A stretch of 12,912 bases of DNA, from the NCBI GenBank assembly GCA_016784625.1, contig JADHUF010000028.1, forward strand, positions 1 through 12,912, read 5' to 3'. The stretch comes from Candidatus Nitrosopumilus sp. Lineage in GTDB: Archaea; Thermoproteota; Nitrososphaeria; Nitrososphaerales; Nitrosopumilaceae. Of the stretch, positions 5,701 to 12,518 are shown piece after piece. A model generated the notes under the pieces. It searched no databases and was not told where the DNA came from. It worked only from the letters and a program-made list of their open reading frames with translations. The translations under genes and the position numbers were made by a program. Numbering within the stretch: the first letter of the stretch is position 1; each line of letters opens with the position of its first letter.

Positions 5701-7134
5701 ATGAAAATGATCATGATAGTGTCATATTTTTTAGTTATAGTTATGATGAGTTTGTCTATTTTTACAGGAACTGTATTTGCACAAACAGAACAAGAGGCAG
5801 AATTGATGTTTAACCAAGCTAAAGAACACTTTGTTAAAGGAGAATACAAGCAAGCTGATAAAATTTATGATGATATTCTAGAGTTTGCACCAAACAATAT
5901 TTCAACTCTAATTATGAAAGGAATAGTTCAAAGTAATCTTGAAGAACATACACAGTCTTTAAAACAATTTTTCAAAGTTTTACAATTCAGACCAAATGAT
6001 GTCATTTCATTAACTGGTATGGGAATAGGTTTTGGAAATCTTGGTGAATATCAAGAAGCTAAAACATATTTTGACAAAGCATTAAAAGAAAAACCAAACA
6101 GTATTGTAATTAATAATTATAAAGAATTTATTGAAAAAGTAATTGTAAAATATCCATACACACCAACTGAAAAACCAGAGGGGTTAGAAAAAAAACACAT
6201 TACAACAATACCGGAGTGGGTAAAACCAATAGCAAAATGGTGGTCAGATAAAACAATTAATGACTCAGAATTTGTTTCAGCTCTTCTATACTTGATAGAA
6301 AATAAAATAATACAAATTCCACCTATAGAGACACATGGAGATATAGAAGAGAAAATTCCAGAGTGGGTGAAAAATTATGCAGGATGGTGGGCAGATGGAG
6401 AAATTGATGATCAAACATTTGTTCAAGGAATTCAATATATGATAGAAAATGGATTAATCATCGTAAATATTCAAGATGTAATTAAATCAGAAGAGGAATT
6501 AGGTCATGAATTCTATTTGTTTGGAAAATATCTTAGATCAATATCAAATAATATTTCCAAAGAGATACGATACATTGAATATCCAAATCCTAGCCAAGAT
6601 GTAATAAAAAAATTCCTACGAGATTATGTAAAATGGAATTTTGAAGAGGAAGTAAAAACAGCATCAGGTAGTTTTCCAGATCCCACATTTGAAATAATAG
6701 ACGAAACAATATTTGTACACTATAAAGTATTCATCAATGATCAACCGCCAGGACTCCCATTGGATCATGTTAGTACATTGAAAAATTCTTTTTCATTTTG
6801 GGAAACACAAGAATTGGAAAGTGGTGATCAAAAAGCCAAAATAAAATTTGAAGTTACAAATTTCAGACATGAAGCAAATGTTTGGGTGACATGGGTAGTT
6901 AGAGACATTGGAGAAGGAGTTCTTGGACATGCACACCTTGGGAAAGGAGTTGTAGAAGTAACATTAGGGGATTACAATTGTGATGGAAGTTTTCAATTAT
7001 ATGATGTCAACAGTGTAGAAACAATCATGACACATGAATTAGGTCATTCTATTGGTTTGCAACATGCAACAGAACAACAAAATATTATGTATCCATCTTA
7101 CAGCCCATCATACGCATATTGTCTTCTAGGTTAA
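5701..7134 (+). CDS. Secreted TPR protein with two WW modules and a matrixin-like zinc protease domain
   Basis: A signal peptide (residues 1-27, likely cleaved after VFA) directs this 477-residue protein outside the cell. TPR-like helical repeats span about 29-147. Two 37-residue modules follow at 171-207 and 220-256, each with the pattern PEWV..A.WW and ending in an IEN.[IL]I block. The C-terminal domain (about 290-477) resembles matrixins or related metzincins: GHAHLG at 409-414, the zinc site HELGHSIGLQH at 445-455 (HExxHxxGxxH, catalytic Glu446) and a Met-turn NIMYPSY with Met463. It is probably an endopeptidase acting at the cell surface, with the TPRs and modules for binding. No cysteine-switch propeptide is seen. 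No C-terminal anchor is present. Its substrate is unknown. It is divergent from the coiled-coil gene and lies upstream of tfb. Confidence 0.85.
   Translation: MKMIMIVSYFLVIVMMSLSIFTGTVFAQTEQEAELMFNQAKEHFVKGEYKQADKIYDDILEFAPNNISTLIMKGIVQSNLEEHTQSLKQFFKVLQFRPNDVISLTGMGIGFGNLGEYQEAKTYFDKALKEKPNSIVINNYKEFIEKVIVKYPYTPTEKPEGLEKKHITTIPEWVKPIAKWWSDKTINDSEFVSALLYLIENKIIQIPPIETHGDIEEKIPEWVKNYAGWWADGEIDDQTFVQGIQYMIENGLIIVNIQDVIKSEEELGHEFYLFGKYLRSISNNISKEIRYIEYPNPSQDVIKKFLRDYVKWNFEEEVKTASGSFPDPTFEIIDETIFVHYKVFINDQPPGLPLDHVSTLKNSFSFWETQELESGDQKAKIKFEVTNFRHEANVWVTWVVRDIGEGVLGHAHLGKGVVEVTLGDYNCDGSFQLYDVNSVETIMTHELGHSIGLQHATEQQNIMYPSYSPSYAYCLLG
6211..6468 (+). repeat. Two tandem WW-module coding repeats (37 codons each, period 49 codons)
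   Basis: The module copies are at 6211-6321 and 6358-6468. Conserved positions are P-x-W-V-K, A-x-W-W, I-x-D, F-V and a hydrophobic IEN.[IL]I end. The same pair, with the same length and period, occurs at 12551-12808. Confidence 0.8.
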
Positions 7135-7215
7135 ACACAAAATAACCACATTCTAAAAAATAAGAGTCAGGGTTAGCTTAGCCTACACACAATTAACCTG
7201 CAGAGATTATGTAAA

Positions 7216-8163
7216 ATGGATAATAGTGCAATTAAGCAATTCAATGTAATTATGCTTAAAAATACAATGATTGCTGGACCAAAGTGTCCATCTTGTGGAG
7301 ACAAGAAAATGGTCACAGATCAAAACACAGGAGAGTTGTTTTGTGGAAAATGTGGATTTGTAGTAACAGACAAAATTACCGATACGGGTGCAGAATGGAG
7401 ATCTTTTGCAAATGATGAAAGTAATAGGACTAGGGTTGGAGCTGGAACTTCACTAACTATGCATGATATGGGGTTATCAACGGTAATTGGTGCGGTTAAC
7501 AAAGATTCAACAGGAAAACCATTATCTGCAAGTGTAAAAAGTTCAATTGAACGATTAAGAACTTGGGACAGTAGAAGTCAAGCACATTCTTCTGCAGATA
7601 GAAATCTCAGACAAGCACTTAATGAAATGGATAAATTAAAAGATAAACTAGCATTAACAAATGCAGTAATAGAAAAAGCAGCTTACATTTACAGAAAAGC
7701 AATGGAGAAAAAATTAGTACGAGGTCGTTCAATTCATGGACTAGTTGCAGCATGTCTGTATGCATCATGCAGAAACACAGAAACACCAAGAACACTAGAT
7801 GATATTGCTAAAGGAATTAACATTAGAAGAAAAGATGTTGCCAGATGTTATAGATTAATTTTTAGAGAACTTGAATTAAAAATGCCAGTTGTTGATCCTG
7901 TAAAAGGAGTATCAAGAATAGCAAGTATTGCAGAGTTGAGTGAAAAAACAAAACGTAAAGCAACTGCAATTTTAAATGATGCCAAGAAAATCGGTATGAC
8001 TGCAGGAAAAGATCCAATGGGAATAGCTGCTGCTGCATTATATCTTGCATGTATCAGTACAGGAGAAATGAAATCACAAAAAGAGATCTCAATTGCATCT
8101 GGAGTTACTGAAGTAACAATAAGAAACAGATGTGCAGGATTGAGAAAAATGATTAATGGTTAG
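7216..8163 (+). CDS. tfb: Transcription initiation factor TFB (TFIIB homologue)
   Basis: TFB joins the TBP-TATA complex, reads the BRE and recruits RNA polymerase. The N-terminal zinc ribbon has Cys24, Cys27, Cys43 and Cys46 (CPSC and CGKC). The B-reader/linker region, about 55-90, contains AEWRSF and the RTRVGAG block. Two cyclin-fold repeats span about 115-215 and 225-312, with the BRE-contacting helix near TEVTIRNR (298-305). The 315-residue length is normal. Ammonia-oxidising archaea carry several TFBs, so this may be one of many. The start at ATG 7216 is uncertain: the ATGs at 7252 and 7267 would leave a shorter lead before the ribbon, and no good TATA lies at the right distance from 7216. 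The stop overlaps that of the convergent gene. Confidence 0.92.
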   Translation: MDNSAIKQFNVIMLKNTMIAGPKCPSCGDKKMVTDQNTGELFCGKCGFVVTDKITDTGAEWRSFANDESNRTRVGAGTSLTMHDMGLSTVIGAVNKDSTGKPLSASVKSSIERLRTWDSRSQAHSSADRNLRQALNEMDKLKDKLALTNAVIEKAAYIYRKAMEKKLVRGRSIHGLVAACLYASCRNTETPRTLDDIAKGINIRRKDVARCYRLIFRELELKMPVVDPVKGVSRIASIAELSEKTKRKATAILNDAKKIGMTAGKDPMGIAAAALYLACISTGEMKSQKEISIASGVTEVTIRNRCAGLRKMING

Positions 8164-8552
8164 AATGTTTTCATTGGGGTTTTTTTAAGCGGTTCAATTA
8201 TTTTAAGAATTTTAAATGATAGTTTGCCAAAATCAGTATCTTTTTCACATGATATCAATAAGACATCATCATTAGGTAATGGGAAACTCATTACAATTAC
8301 TTTGTCTCTATAAGACATTGAAAAGTGAACCACACCAAATTCATTATCAAATTCGTGTCTCATCCTTACACGTAAAGCAAGCTCCATGAACATCATTTCA
8401 TCTTGTTTTTGAGCTTCAAGTGAGAGTAACCCATCTTTCATACCACCAGATATTTGATGTCCTCGACTATTGATGATTCTAGCTGAACGCATTTTAGGAT
8501 CTAATTTATTAATTTTCTGACAAATTTTTTCTAGTTTTTCAACATCAACCAT
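8160..8552 (-). CDS. DUF6659-like small protein (130 aa)
   Basis: The sequence resembles a family common in ammonia-oxidising archaea that I recall as DUF6659; the number is from memory. Visible blocks are SARIINSRGHQISGGMKDGL (23-42), DEMMFMELALRVRMRHEFD (51-69) and KVIVMSFPLPNDDVLLISCE (84-103). The alternation of a strand, a long helix and paired strands suggests a roadblock/profilin-like fold, as in small signalling or scaffold proteins; this is inference. No catalytic motif, signal peptide or membrane segment is seen. The ATG is at 8552. Its stop TAA shares bases 8161-8162 with the tfb stop. It is divergent from phaE, with a single TATA-like element between, so co-regulation with the PHA genes is possible. 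Confidence 0.75.
   Translation of the reverse strand: MVDVEKLEKICQKINKLDPKMRSARIINSRGHQISGGMKDGLLSLEAQKQDEMMFMELALRVRMRHEFDNEFGVVHFSMSYRDKVIVMSFPLPNDDVLLISCEKDTDFGKLSFKILKIIEPLKKTPMKTF
8180..8186 (+). terminator. T7 tract after tfb, inside the opposing gene
   Basis: Seven T beginning 17 nt after the tfb stop could end plus-strand transcription. The tract reads on the other strand as lysine codons near the end of the convergent gene. Composition evidence only. Confidence 0.35.
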
Positions 8553-8573
8553 TTTTCTAATTAAACAAGCGAA

Positions 8574-8581
8574 CTATTTAT
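8574..8581. promoter_or_regulatory. Single TATA-like element between two divergent genes
   Basis: CTATTTAT on the plus strand, ATAAATAG on the minus strand. Its centre is about 28 nt before GTG 8606 (phaE) and about 26 nt before ATG 8552 (DUF6659-like gene). Both distances suit leaderless transcripts, so one element may serve both directions. No second good TATA is visible in the 53-nt gap. Confidence 0.5.
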
Positions 8582-8605
8582 TGCGATCTGTGTTAATAGA
8601 TATCT

Positions 8606-9184
8606 GTGAGTTCAAAATCACCAAAAGACATTACTGATTATTACAAACATCTGTCACTCTTTTGGACAGACATTATACATTTGATGTCAAGCAAACCACA
8701 AGCATTAACATCAATTGGGCCAATGAGGGCATTTGCAGCAAATTCAAAGAAAATATCCAATGAGTTAATTGAAATCAATGATGAGTTAATGGGATTTAAT
8801 CAATATCTTACAGAATATTATAAACAACTTTCAGATACTTGGGGCGATGCTCAAAAAAAAGTCAACCTAAAAGCACCTGATGTTCCTCAAGATGTCGAAC
8901 AAATAGAGGCATTCAAAAGAATTTGGATAGATATTTTTGATAATGATTTTACAGAATTATTTGACTCGGGAAAATTTGGGGATAATTATGGGAAACTAGT
9001 TTCCAAAGAGCTTGAATTAACCAAGCATTGGAATAATATTACTAATGTAATTTTACAATCAGTTAATCTTCCAAGCAAAGAGGAGATTGATGAAATTTAC
9101 AAAGAAATGCATTCTCTTAAAAAAAGAGTTAGAAAACTAGAGTTAGAATTAAAGAAAAAGGAAATGGAAAAAAATGCAAAGTGA
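8606..9184 (+). CDS. phaE: Class III PHA synthase subunit PhaE
   Basis: PhaE is the non-catalytic partner of PhaC in class III polyhydroxyalkanoate synthases and acts on the surface of growing storage granules. This 192-residue protein is mainly helical. Its C-terminal block LPSKEEIDEIYKEMHSLKKR (155-174) is the signature shared by PhaE proteins, with the LP-x-x-x-E-[IV]-D pattern before a coiled coil. It is much shorter than the roughly 360-residue bacterial PhaE and closer to the archaeal form. The start is GTG 8606, supported by a TATA-like element about 28 nt before it; no ATG lies in a better place. It overlaps phaC by 11 nt, so translational coupling and balanced subunits are likely. 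Confidence 0.85.
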   Translation: MSSKSPKDITDYYKHLSLFWTDIIHLMSSKPQALTSIGPMRAFAANSKKISNELIEINDELMGFNQYLTEYYKQLSDTWGDAQKKVNLKAPDVPQDVEQIEAFKRIWIDIFDNDFTELFDSGKFGDNYGKLVSKELELTKHWNNITNVILQSVNLPSKEEIDEIYKEMHSLKKRVRKLELELKKKEMEKNAK

Positions 9185-10238
9185 ATCAAAAGTAGACCCA
9201 AAAATAATTGAAGAAATTTTAAAATTTAGTAAAAATGTCATTGACGCCCCAAATTTAGTTGCAGCACCTGATGAAGTTAGTCTAGAAGTAACACCACATG
9301 ATGTTGTACAAAAGATAGATAAAACAAGACTGTTACGCTACAGATCACTTACAGAAAAACAACATAAAACACCATTATTAATTTCATATGCATTAATTAA
9401 CAGATACCACATACTAGATATCCATCCAGAAAAAAGTTGGGTTAGAAATCTGCTTCAGCAAGGATTTGATGTATACATGTTAGACTGGGGAACCCCAACT
9501 AGTATGGATAAATATCTTGATTTTGATGATTATGTAAATGGATATTTAGACTCCTATGTAGAATACATCAAAAACGAATCATCTACAGAAAAAATTTCAT
9601 TACAAGGGTATTGTACTGGTGCAACAATAGCAACTGCATATATCACATTACACCCAGAAAATATAAAAAACTATATCGCAACAGCCCCAGTCATTGATGG
9701 ACAGCGAGATACAACAGTAATTAGTAATCTTGCAAAACATATGGATGCAGATAAAATGGTGGAGGTTATTGGCAACATGCCTCCTGAATTCATGTACTAT
9801 TGTTTTTCAGTCCTTAAACCATTTGAGCAAGGAATTGAAAAATATGTCAAATTTTTCAAAAATATTGATAACAAAAAATATGTCGATAGTTTCATCAGGG
9901 TAGAAAAATGGTTAGGAGACACACCACCCATTCCTGGAGCATTGTTCAGACAGTGGATTAAAGACATCTACCAAGATAACTTACTCATCCAAAACAAGAT
10001 GTATGTAGGTGGAGAACAGATAGATTTGAAAAAAATAGATATGCCAATTTTTACACAAGTTGCAGTAGGAGATCATTTAGTATCTCCTGAATGCAGTATG
10101 CCACTTCATTATGCAGTAGGTAGTGAAGATAAAACACTAAAAATGTACCCAACAGGACATGTTGGAATGATTGCTAGTTCATTATCACAAAAGAAGGTAC
10201 TACCTGAGCTAGGAAAATGGTTAGCTGAAAGATCATAA
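9174..10238 (+). CDS. phaC: Class III poly(3-hydroxyalkanoate) synthase subunit PhaC
   Basis: The enzyme polymerises (R)-3-hydroxyacyl-CoA into PHA, releasing CoA, on cytoplasmic granules with PhaE. The alpha/beta-hydrolase fold carries the synthase form of the lipase box, GYCTG, with nucleophile Cys147. Asp300 (AVGDHLV) and His329 (PTGHVGM) complete the triad. These lie two residues before the Cys149/Asp302/His331 of the Allochromatium class III enzyme, and the length (354) is almost equal. The blocks YMLDWGTP (101-108) and FRQWIKDIYQDNLL (258-271) are also family-typical. The ATG at 9174 lies inside the end of phaE. In this lifestyle PHA would store carbon and reducing power. It converges on the phasin gene. 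Confidence 0.95.
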   Translation: MQSESKVDPKIIEEILKFSKNVIDAPNLVAAPDEVSLEVTPHDVVQKIDKTRLLRYRSLTEKQHKTPLLISYALINRYHILDIHPEKSWVRNLLQQGFDVYMLDWGTPTSMDKYLDFDDYVNGYLDSYVEYIKNESSTEKISLQGYCTGATIATAYITLHPENIKNYIATAPVIDGQRDTTVISNLAKHMDADKMVEVIGNMPPEFMYYCFSVLKPFEQGIEKYVKFFKNIDNKKYVDSFIRVEKWLGDTPPIPGALFRQWIKDIYQDNLLIQNKMYVGGEQIDLKKIDMPIFTQVAVGDHLVSPECSMPLHYAVGSEDKTLKMYPTGHVGMIASSLSQKKVLPELGKWLAERS

Positions 10239-10243
10239 AAATG

Positions 10244-10271
10244 AAAAAAATAAAAAAGGAAAAAATTTCCT
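10244..10271 (-). terminator. Terminator of the phasin operon: hairpin plus T-tracts
   Basis: Just after the phasin stop, the minus strand has AGGAAA/TTTCCT (6-bp arms, 3-nt loop, 10257-10271) followed by runs of six and seven T (10252-10257, 10244-10250). This fits a strong stop for minus-strand transcription. The plus strand shows no T-tract, so the end of phaC transcription is not explained by it. Confidence 0.55.
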
Positions 10272-10272
10272 A

Positions 10273-10698
10273 TTAGTTATTCTTTGTAGTGAATGCAGAA
10301 ATCCAAGATTGTAGAATGTTTCTGTTTAGGTCAGCGAAGGACTTTGCATTATCGTTGAATGTTTTAATATTTTGTTGTGTTGCATCGATAGTTGCAAGTG
10401 CTACTTGATTTTGTATTGAAGCTGCCTTGACAAATTCTTCAGTTGTATCATGAATTACTTTTAGTGTTGCTTCAGGAATGTTTGCTGCAATACCTGCTTT
10501 CTTTGCATATTCTTTTTGTAGTGTGATAGTTGAATCCACTATGTTTTCATATGCTTGTAGGTATTCCTGTTGTACATTAGTAATTGACTGATGATATTGT
10601 GGTACTGATTGTTTAATACCAGTGAATAGTTTGTCTACGTTTTGCTGATATACAGAAAATACATCTTTTGAATTTTTGGTTGTTGTTTCGTTACTCAT
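10273..10698 (-). CDS. Phasin-like PHA granule protein (141 aa)
   Basis: The protein is almost entirely amphipathic helix, rich in Gln, Asn, Ala and Thr, with no Cys, signal peptide or membrane segment, as in phasins that coat PHA granules. The stretch VFSVYQQNVDKLFTGIKQ (13-30) and the C-terminal RNILQSWISAF (126-136) give hydrophobic faces for the granule surface. The call rests mainly on helix pattern and on position next to phaEC, since phasins diverge widely. Its ATG overlaps the upstream stop (ATGA), yet it has a perfect Shine-Dalgarno site, suggesting high expression relative to its operon partner, as expected of a coat protein. It ends 34 nt from convergent phaC. Confidence 0.75.
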   Translation of the reverse strand: MSNETTTKNSKDVFSVYQQNVDKLFTGIKQSVPQYHQSITNVQQEYLQAYENIVDSTITLQKEYAKKAGIAANIPEATLKVIHDTTEEFVKAASIQNQVALATIDATQQNIKTFNDNAKSFADLNRNILQSWISAFTTKNN

Positions 10699-11120
10699 TG
10701 TTTCACCTCCTTATTTTTTGATTTTTTTGCTATTGGTAAGATGATTACTTGAACCAAGTCACCGTCTCCTAAACCAAGTGCATTACGTTCAGCTTCAGGA
10801 ATTGAGATTCTGCCATTACTACTGATAGTAGTTTTATAAGCACCCCAATTCATAAAGGAAGGAAGCATTTGGCCGATGTTGAACATAGTATCCATGTTTT
10901 TGTTTTGCATTGATGACATGTTTTCCACCATATTTGATTGGGTTTGTCTAGCACTGTCAGAAATTCCTTTTAGGGCTTCTAAAGGATTGAAAGTTTGGCT
11001 AGTTTGATTGGTCATCAAAGAACCAAAATTTTTCATAAATTCTGCTTGAGCACGTCCACTTTTTTGAATCCAAGATTTAAACATCTCAGAAGGATCATAA
11101 AGGTTTTGATTACCACTCAT
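10695..11120 (-). CDS. AbrB-domain protein with phasin-like N-terminus, probable PHA regulator (PhaR-like)
   Basis: Residues 94-130 form a SpoVT/AbrB swapped-hairpin DNA-binding domain (YKTTISSNGRISIPEAERNA, then LGLGDGDLVQV). The first 90 residues are different: helical, Met-, Gln- and Asn-rich, with FKSWIQKSGRAQAEFMKNF at 14-32, like granule-associated proteins. The haloarchaeon Haloferax mediterranei has an AbrB-type regulator, PhaR, beside a phasin and phaEC (family knowledge). By analogy this protein may bind both granules and its own promoter, releasing repression as polymer surface grows; that is inference. The start ATG 11120 has a TATA-like TTAAATA about 26 nt before it. The stop overlaps the phasin ATG. 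The tail is lysine-rich. Confidence 0.8.
   Translation of the reverse strand: MSGNQNLYDPSEMFKSWIQKSGRAQAEFMKNFGSLMTNQTSQTFNPLEALKGISDSARQTQSNMVENMSSMQNKNMDTMFNIGQMLPSFMNWGAYKTTISSNGRISIPEAERNALGLGDGDLVQVIILPIAKKSKNKEVKQ
10703..10712 (-). promoter_or_regulatory. Full-length Shine-Dalgarno site of the phasin gene
   Basis: AAGGAGGTGA lies four bases before the phasin ATG, inside the last codons of the upstream gene. It is the longest match to the 16S rRNA tail I saw; most other genes here look leaderless and have none. It allows internal initiation within the two-gene mRNA. Confidence 0.85.
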
Positions 11121-11142
11121 AGGTAATAATTGGAATTAATAG

Positions 11143-11149
11143 TATTTAA
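11143..11149 (-). promoter_or_regulatory. TATA-like element of the AbrB/phasin operon
   Basis: TTAAATA on the minus strand is centred 26 nt before ATG 11120, within the 35-nt gap after the alpha/beta hydrolase gene. It gives the two-gene operon its own promoter and is a natural place for autoregulation by the AbrB domain. Confidence 0.55.
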
Positions 11150-11155
11150 TGGTAT

Positions 11156-11950
11156 CTAAACACCATTCAAGAATTCTAAAACTTTGGTGGCAAAAGTGTG
11201 TGGATCATGAACATATGGAGTATGTCCACAGCCATCCATTCTAAAAAATCGACAATCCTGAATCAATGAGACAAAACTATCAGCATGATTAATTGGAATA
11301 ACAGAGTCATTAGATCCCCAAATTATCATAGTAGGAGTATGAATTGTTTGAAGTTTAGTTGTGATTAATTTTGAATTTTTAATTCCTAATAAAGTAGACA
11401 TGAAAGCAAGTTTTGCGTTAGGTAATCGCATTCTTTCTATAAACCCATTAACAATTTCTTCATTAACAGTTTTTCCAGAACCTTCCATTAGTTCAAAAGC
11501 ATTTTTTGCATTTTGCTCATTAGGATATAATGCAGCCATAATGTACGCATCAAGTGCAGGTGTAGATTGTTTCATTATTCCAGACGGTGAAACTAGAATA
11601 AGTTTTTCAACATCTTGAGGATATGAAGCAGTAAATTCAGCAGCTATTTGGCCACCTAATGAAGAACCAATTATGTAAGGTCGTTTAATGTTAGATTCAA
11701 CCAAGAATTTTTTTAAAAATTCTGAAAAGAATTCAGGAGTGTAATCCACAAGTGGTTTATCACTATAACCAAATCCTATAAGATCAGGAACAACAACACG
11801 AAATTCATCTGCAAAAAGAGGGATTACCTGATCCCATCTTTCAGCAGATGCACCTAATCCATGAATTAGTACAAGTGTTTTTTTAGAATTGCCAGATTCT
11901 AGGTAACGAATCTTGTTTCCATCAATCTGAAGGAATTTTTCTTCCACCAT
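11156..11950 (-). CDS. Alpha/beta hydrolase, substrate unknown
   Basis: Counting from the TTG at 12001, it has the oxyanion motif HGLG (47-50), nucleophile elbow GSSLG with Ser114 and acid Asp232 (WGSNDSVIP). His260 (GCGHTPYVHDP) completes the triad. It is a cytoplasmic hydrolase of the esterase, thioesterase or C-C hydrolase type; the sequence does not reveal the substrate. Its place just before the PHA regulator raises the possibility of a role in PHA breakdown, but intracellular depolymerases differ and this is weak. I prefer ATG 11950 (264 aa), because the 17 residues after the TTG are hydrophobic and lie outside the fold. TATA evidence there is weak (ACTTATC, 11974-11980). It follows msrA on the same strand. 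Confidence 0.85.
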   Translation of the reverse strand: MVEEKFLQIDGNKIRYLESGNSKKTLVLIHGLGASAERWDQVIPLFADEFRVVVPDLIGFGYSDKPLVDYTPEFFSEFLKKFLVESNIKRPYIIGSSLGGQIAAEFTASYPQDVEKLILVSPSGIMKQSTPALDAYIMAALYPNEQNAKNAFELMEGSGKTVNEEIVNGFIERMRLPNAKLAFMSTLLGIKNSKLITTKLQTIHTPTMIIWGSNDSVIPINHADSFVSLIQDCRFFRMDGCGHTPYVHDPHTFATKVLEFLNGV

Positions 11951-12039
11951 TTTACCGTCAATTATTATCACTAGATAAGTTTTAGTTAATTTAGCGATCA
12001 AACGTATTAATCATTTTTCAGATTTCTAAACAAATAATT

Positions 12040-12495
12040 TTAGGAAAGCCCATGTTTTTTGAAATATTTTTGATGGTATTCTTCTGCCTTGTAGAATGTA
12101 GGAGTAGGTACAATTTCAGTCACAATTGAGGATTCAAATTGTTTAGAATTATCAAGTGTTTGTTTTGACTTTTCAGCAATCTCTTTTTGTTCATCATTAT
12201 GATAAAAAATTACCGAACGATATTGAATTCCCACATCAGGCCCTTGACGATTTAATGTTGTAGGATTATGATTATTCCAAAACACATCAAGTAGTTCGTT
12301 ATAAGAAATTTCATCAGGATCATATTCTACTTGTACAGCTTCTGCATGTCCTGTTTTGTCTGTACATACTTCTTCATAGGTAGGATTTGGAAGAGCCCCA
12401 CCAACATATCCGACTTGAGTGGATTTGACACCTTTTATTTTACTAAGTAGATCCTCAACATGCCAGAAACACCCTGCACCAAATGTGGCTTTCAA
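12040..12495 (-). CDS. msrA: Peptide methionine (S)-S-oxide reductase MsrA
   Basis: MsrA reduces methionine-(S)-sulfoxide in proteins and free methionine, repairing oxidative damage. The catalytic motif GCFW has Cys9 as nucleophile. GYVGG (29-33), the GHAEAV block with Glu52, and IQYRSVIF (90-97) are family-typical, and the 151 residues form one complete domain. The only other cysteine is Cys44. There is no C-terminal recycling cysteine, so reduction must use Cys44 or attack directly on Cys9 by a thioredoxin-like partner. The start is TTG 12495: there is no ATG in frame, and TATA-like TTTTAATTT is centred about 28 nt before it. It may share a transcript with the hydrolase 3' of it. Confidence 0.93.
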   Translation of the reverse strand: MKATFGAGCFWHVEDLLSKIKGVKSTQVGYVGGALPNPTYEEVCTDKTGHAEAVQVEYDPDEISYNELLDVFWNNHNPTTLNRQGPDVGIQYRSVIFYHNDEQKEIAEKSKQTLDNSKQFESSIVTEIVPTPTFYKAEEYHQKYFKKHGLS

Positions 12496-12518
12496 TTCAA
12501 ATAATGTAAAAGTACATC

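Noticed and set aside
7171..7183. GGTTAGCTTAGCC upstream of tfb as an operator palindrome
   Set aside because: Only the outer bases pair and the centre does not match; too weak to call a binding site.
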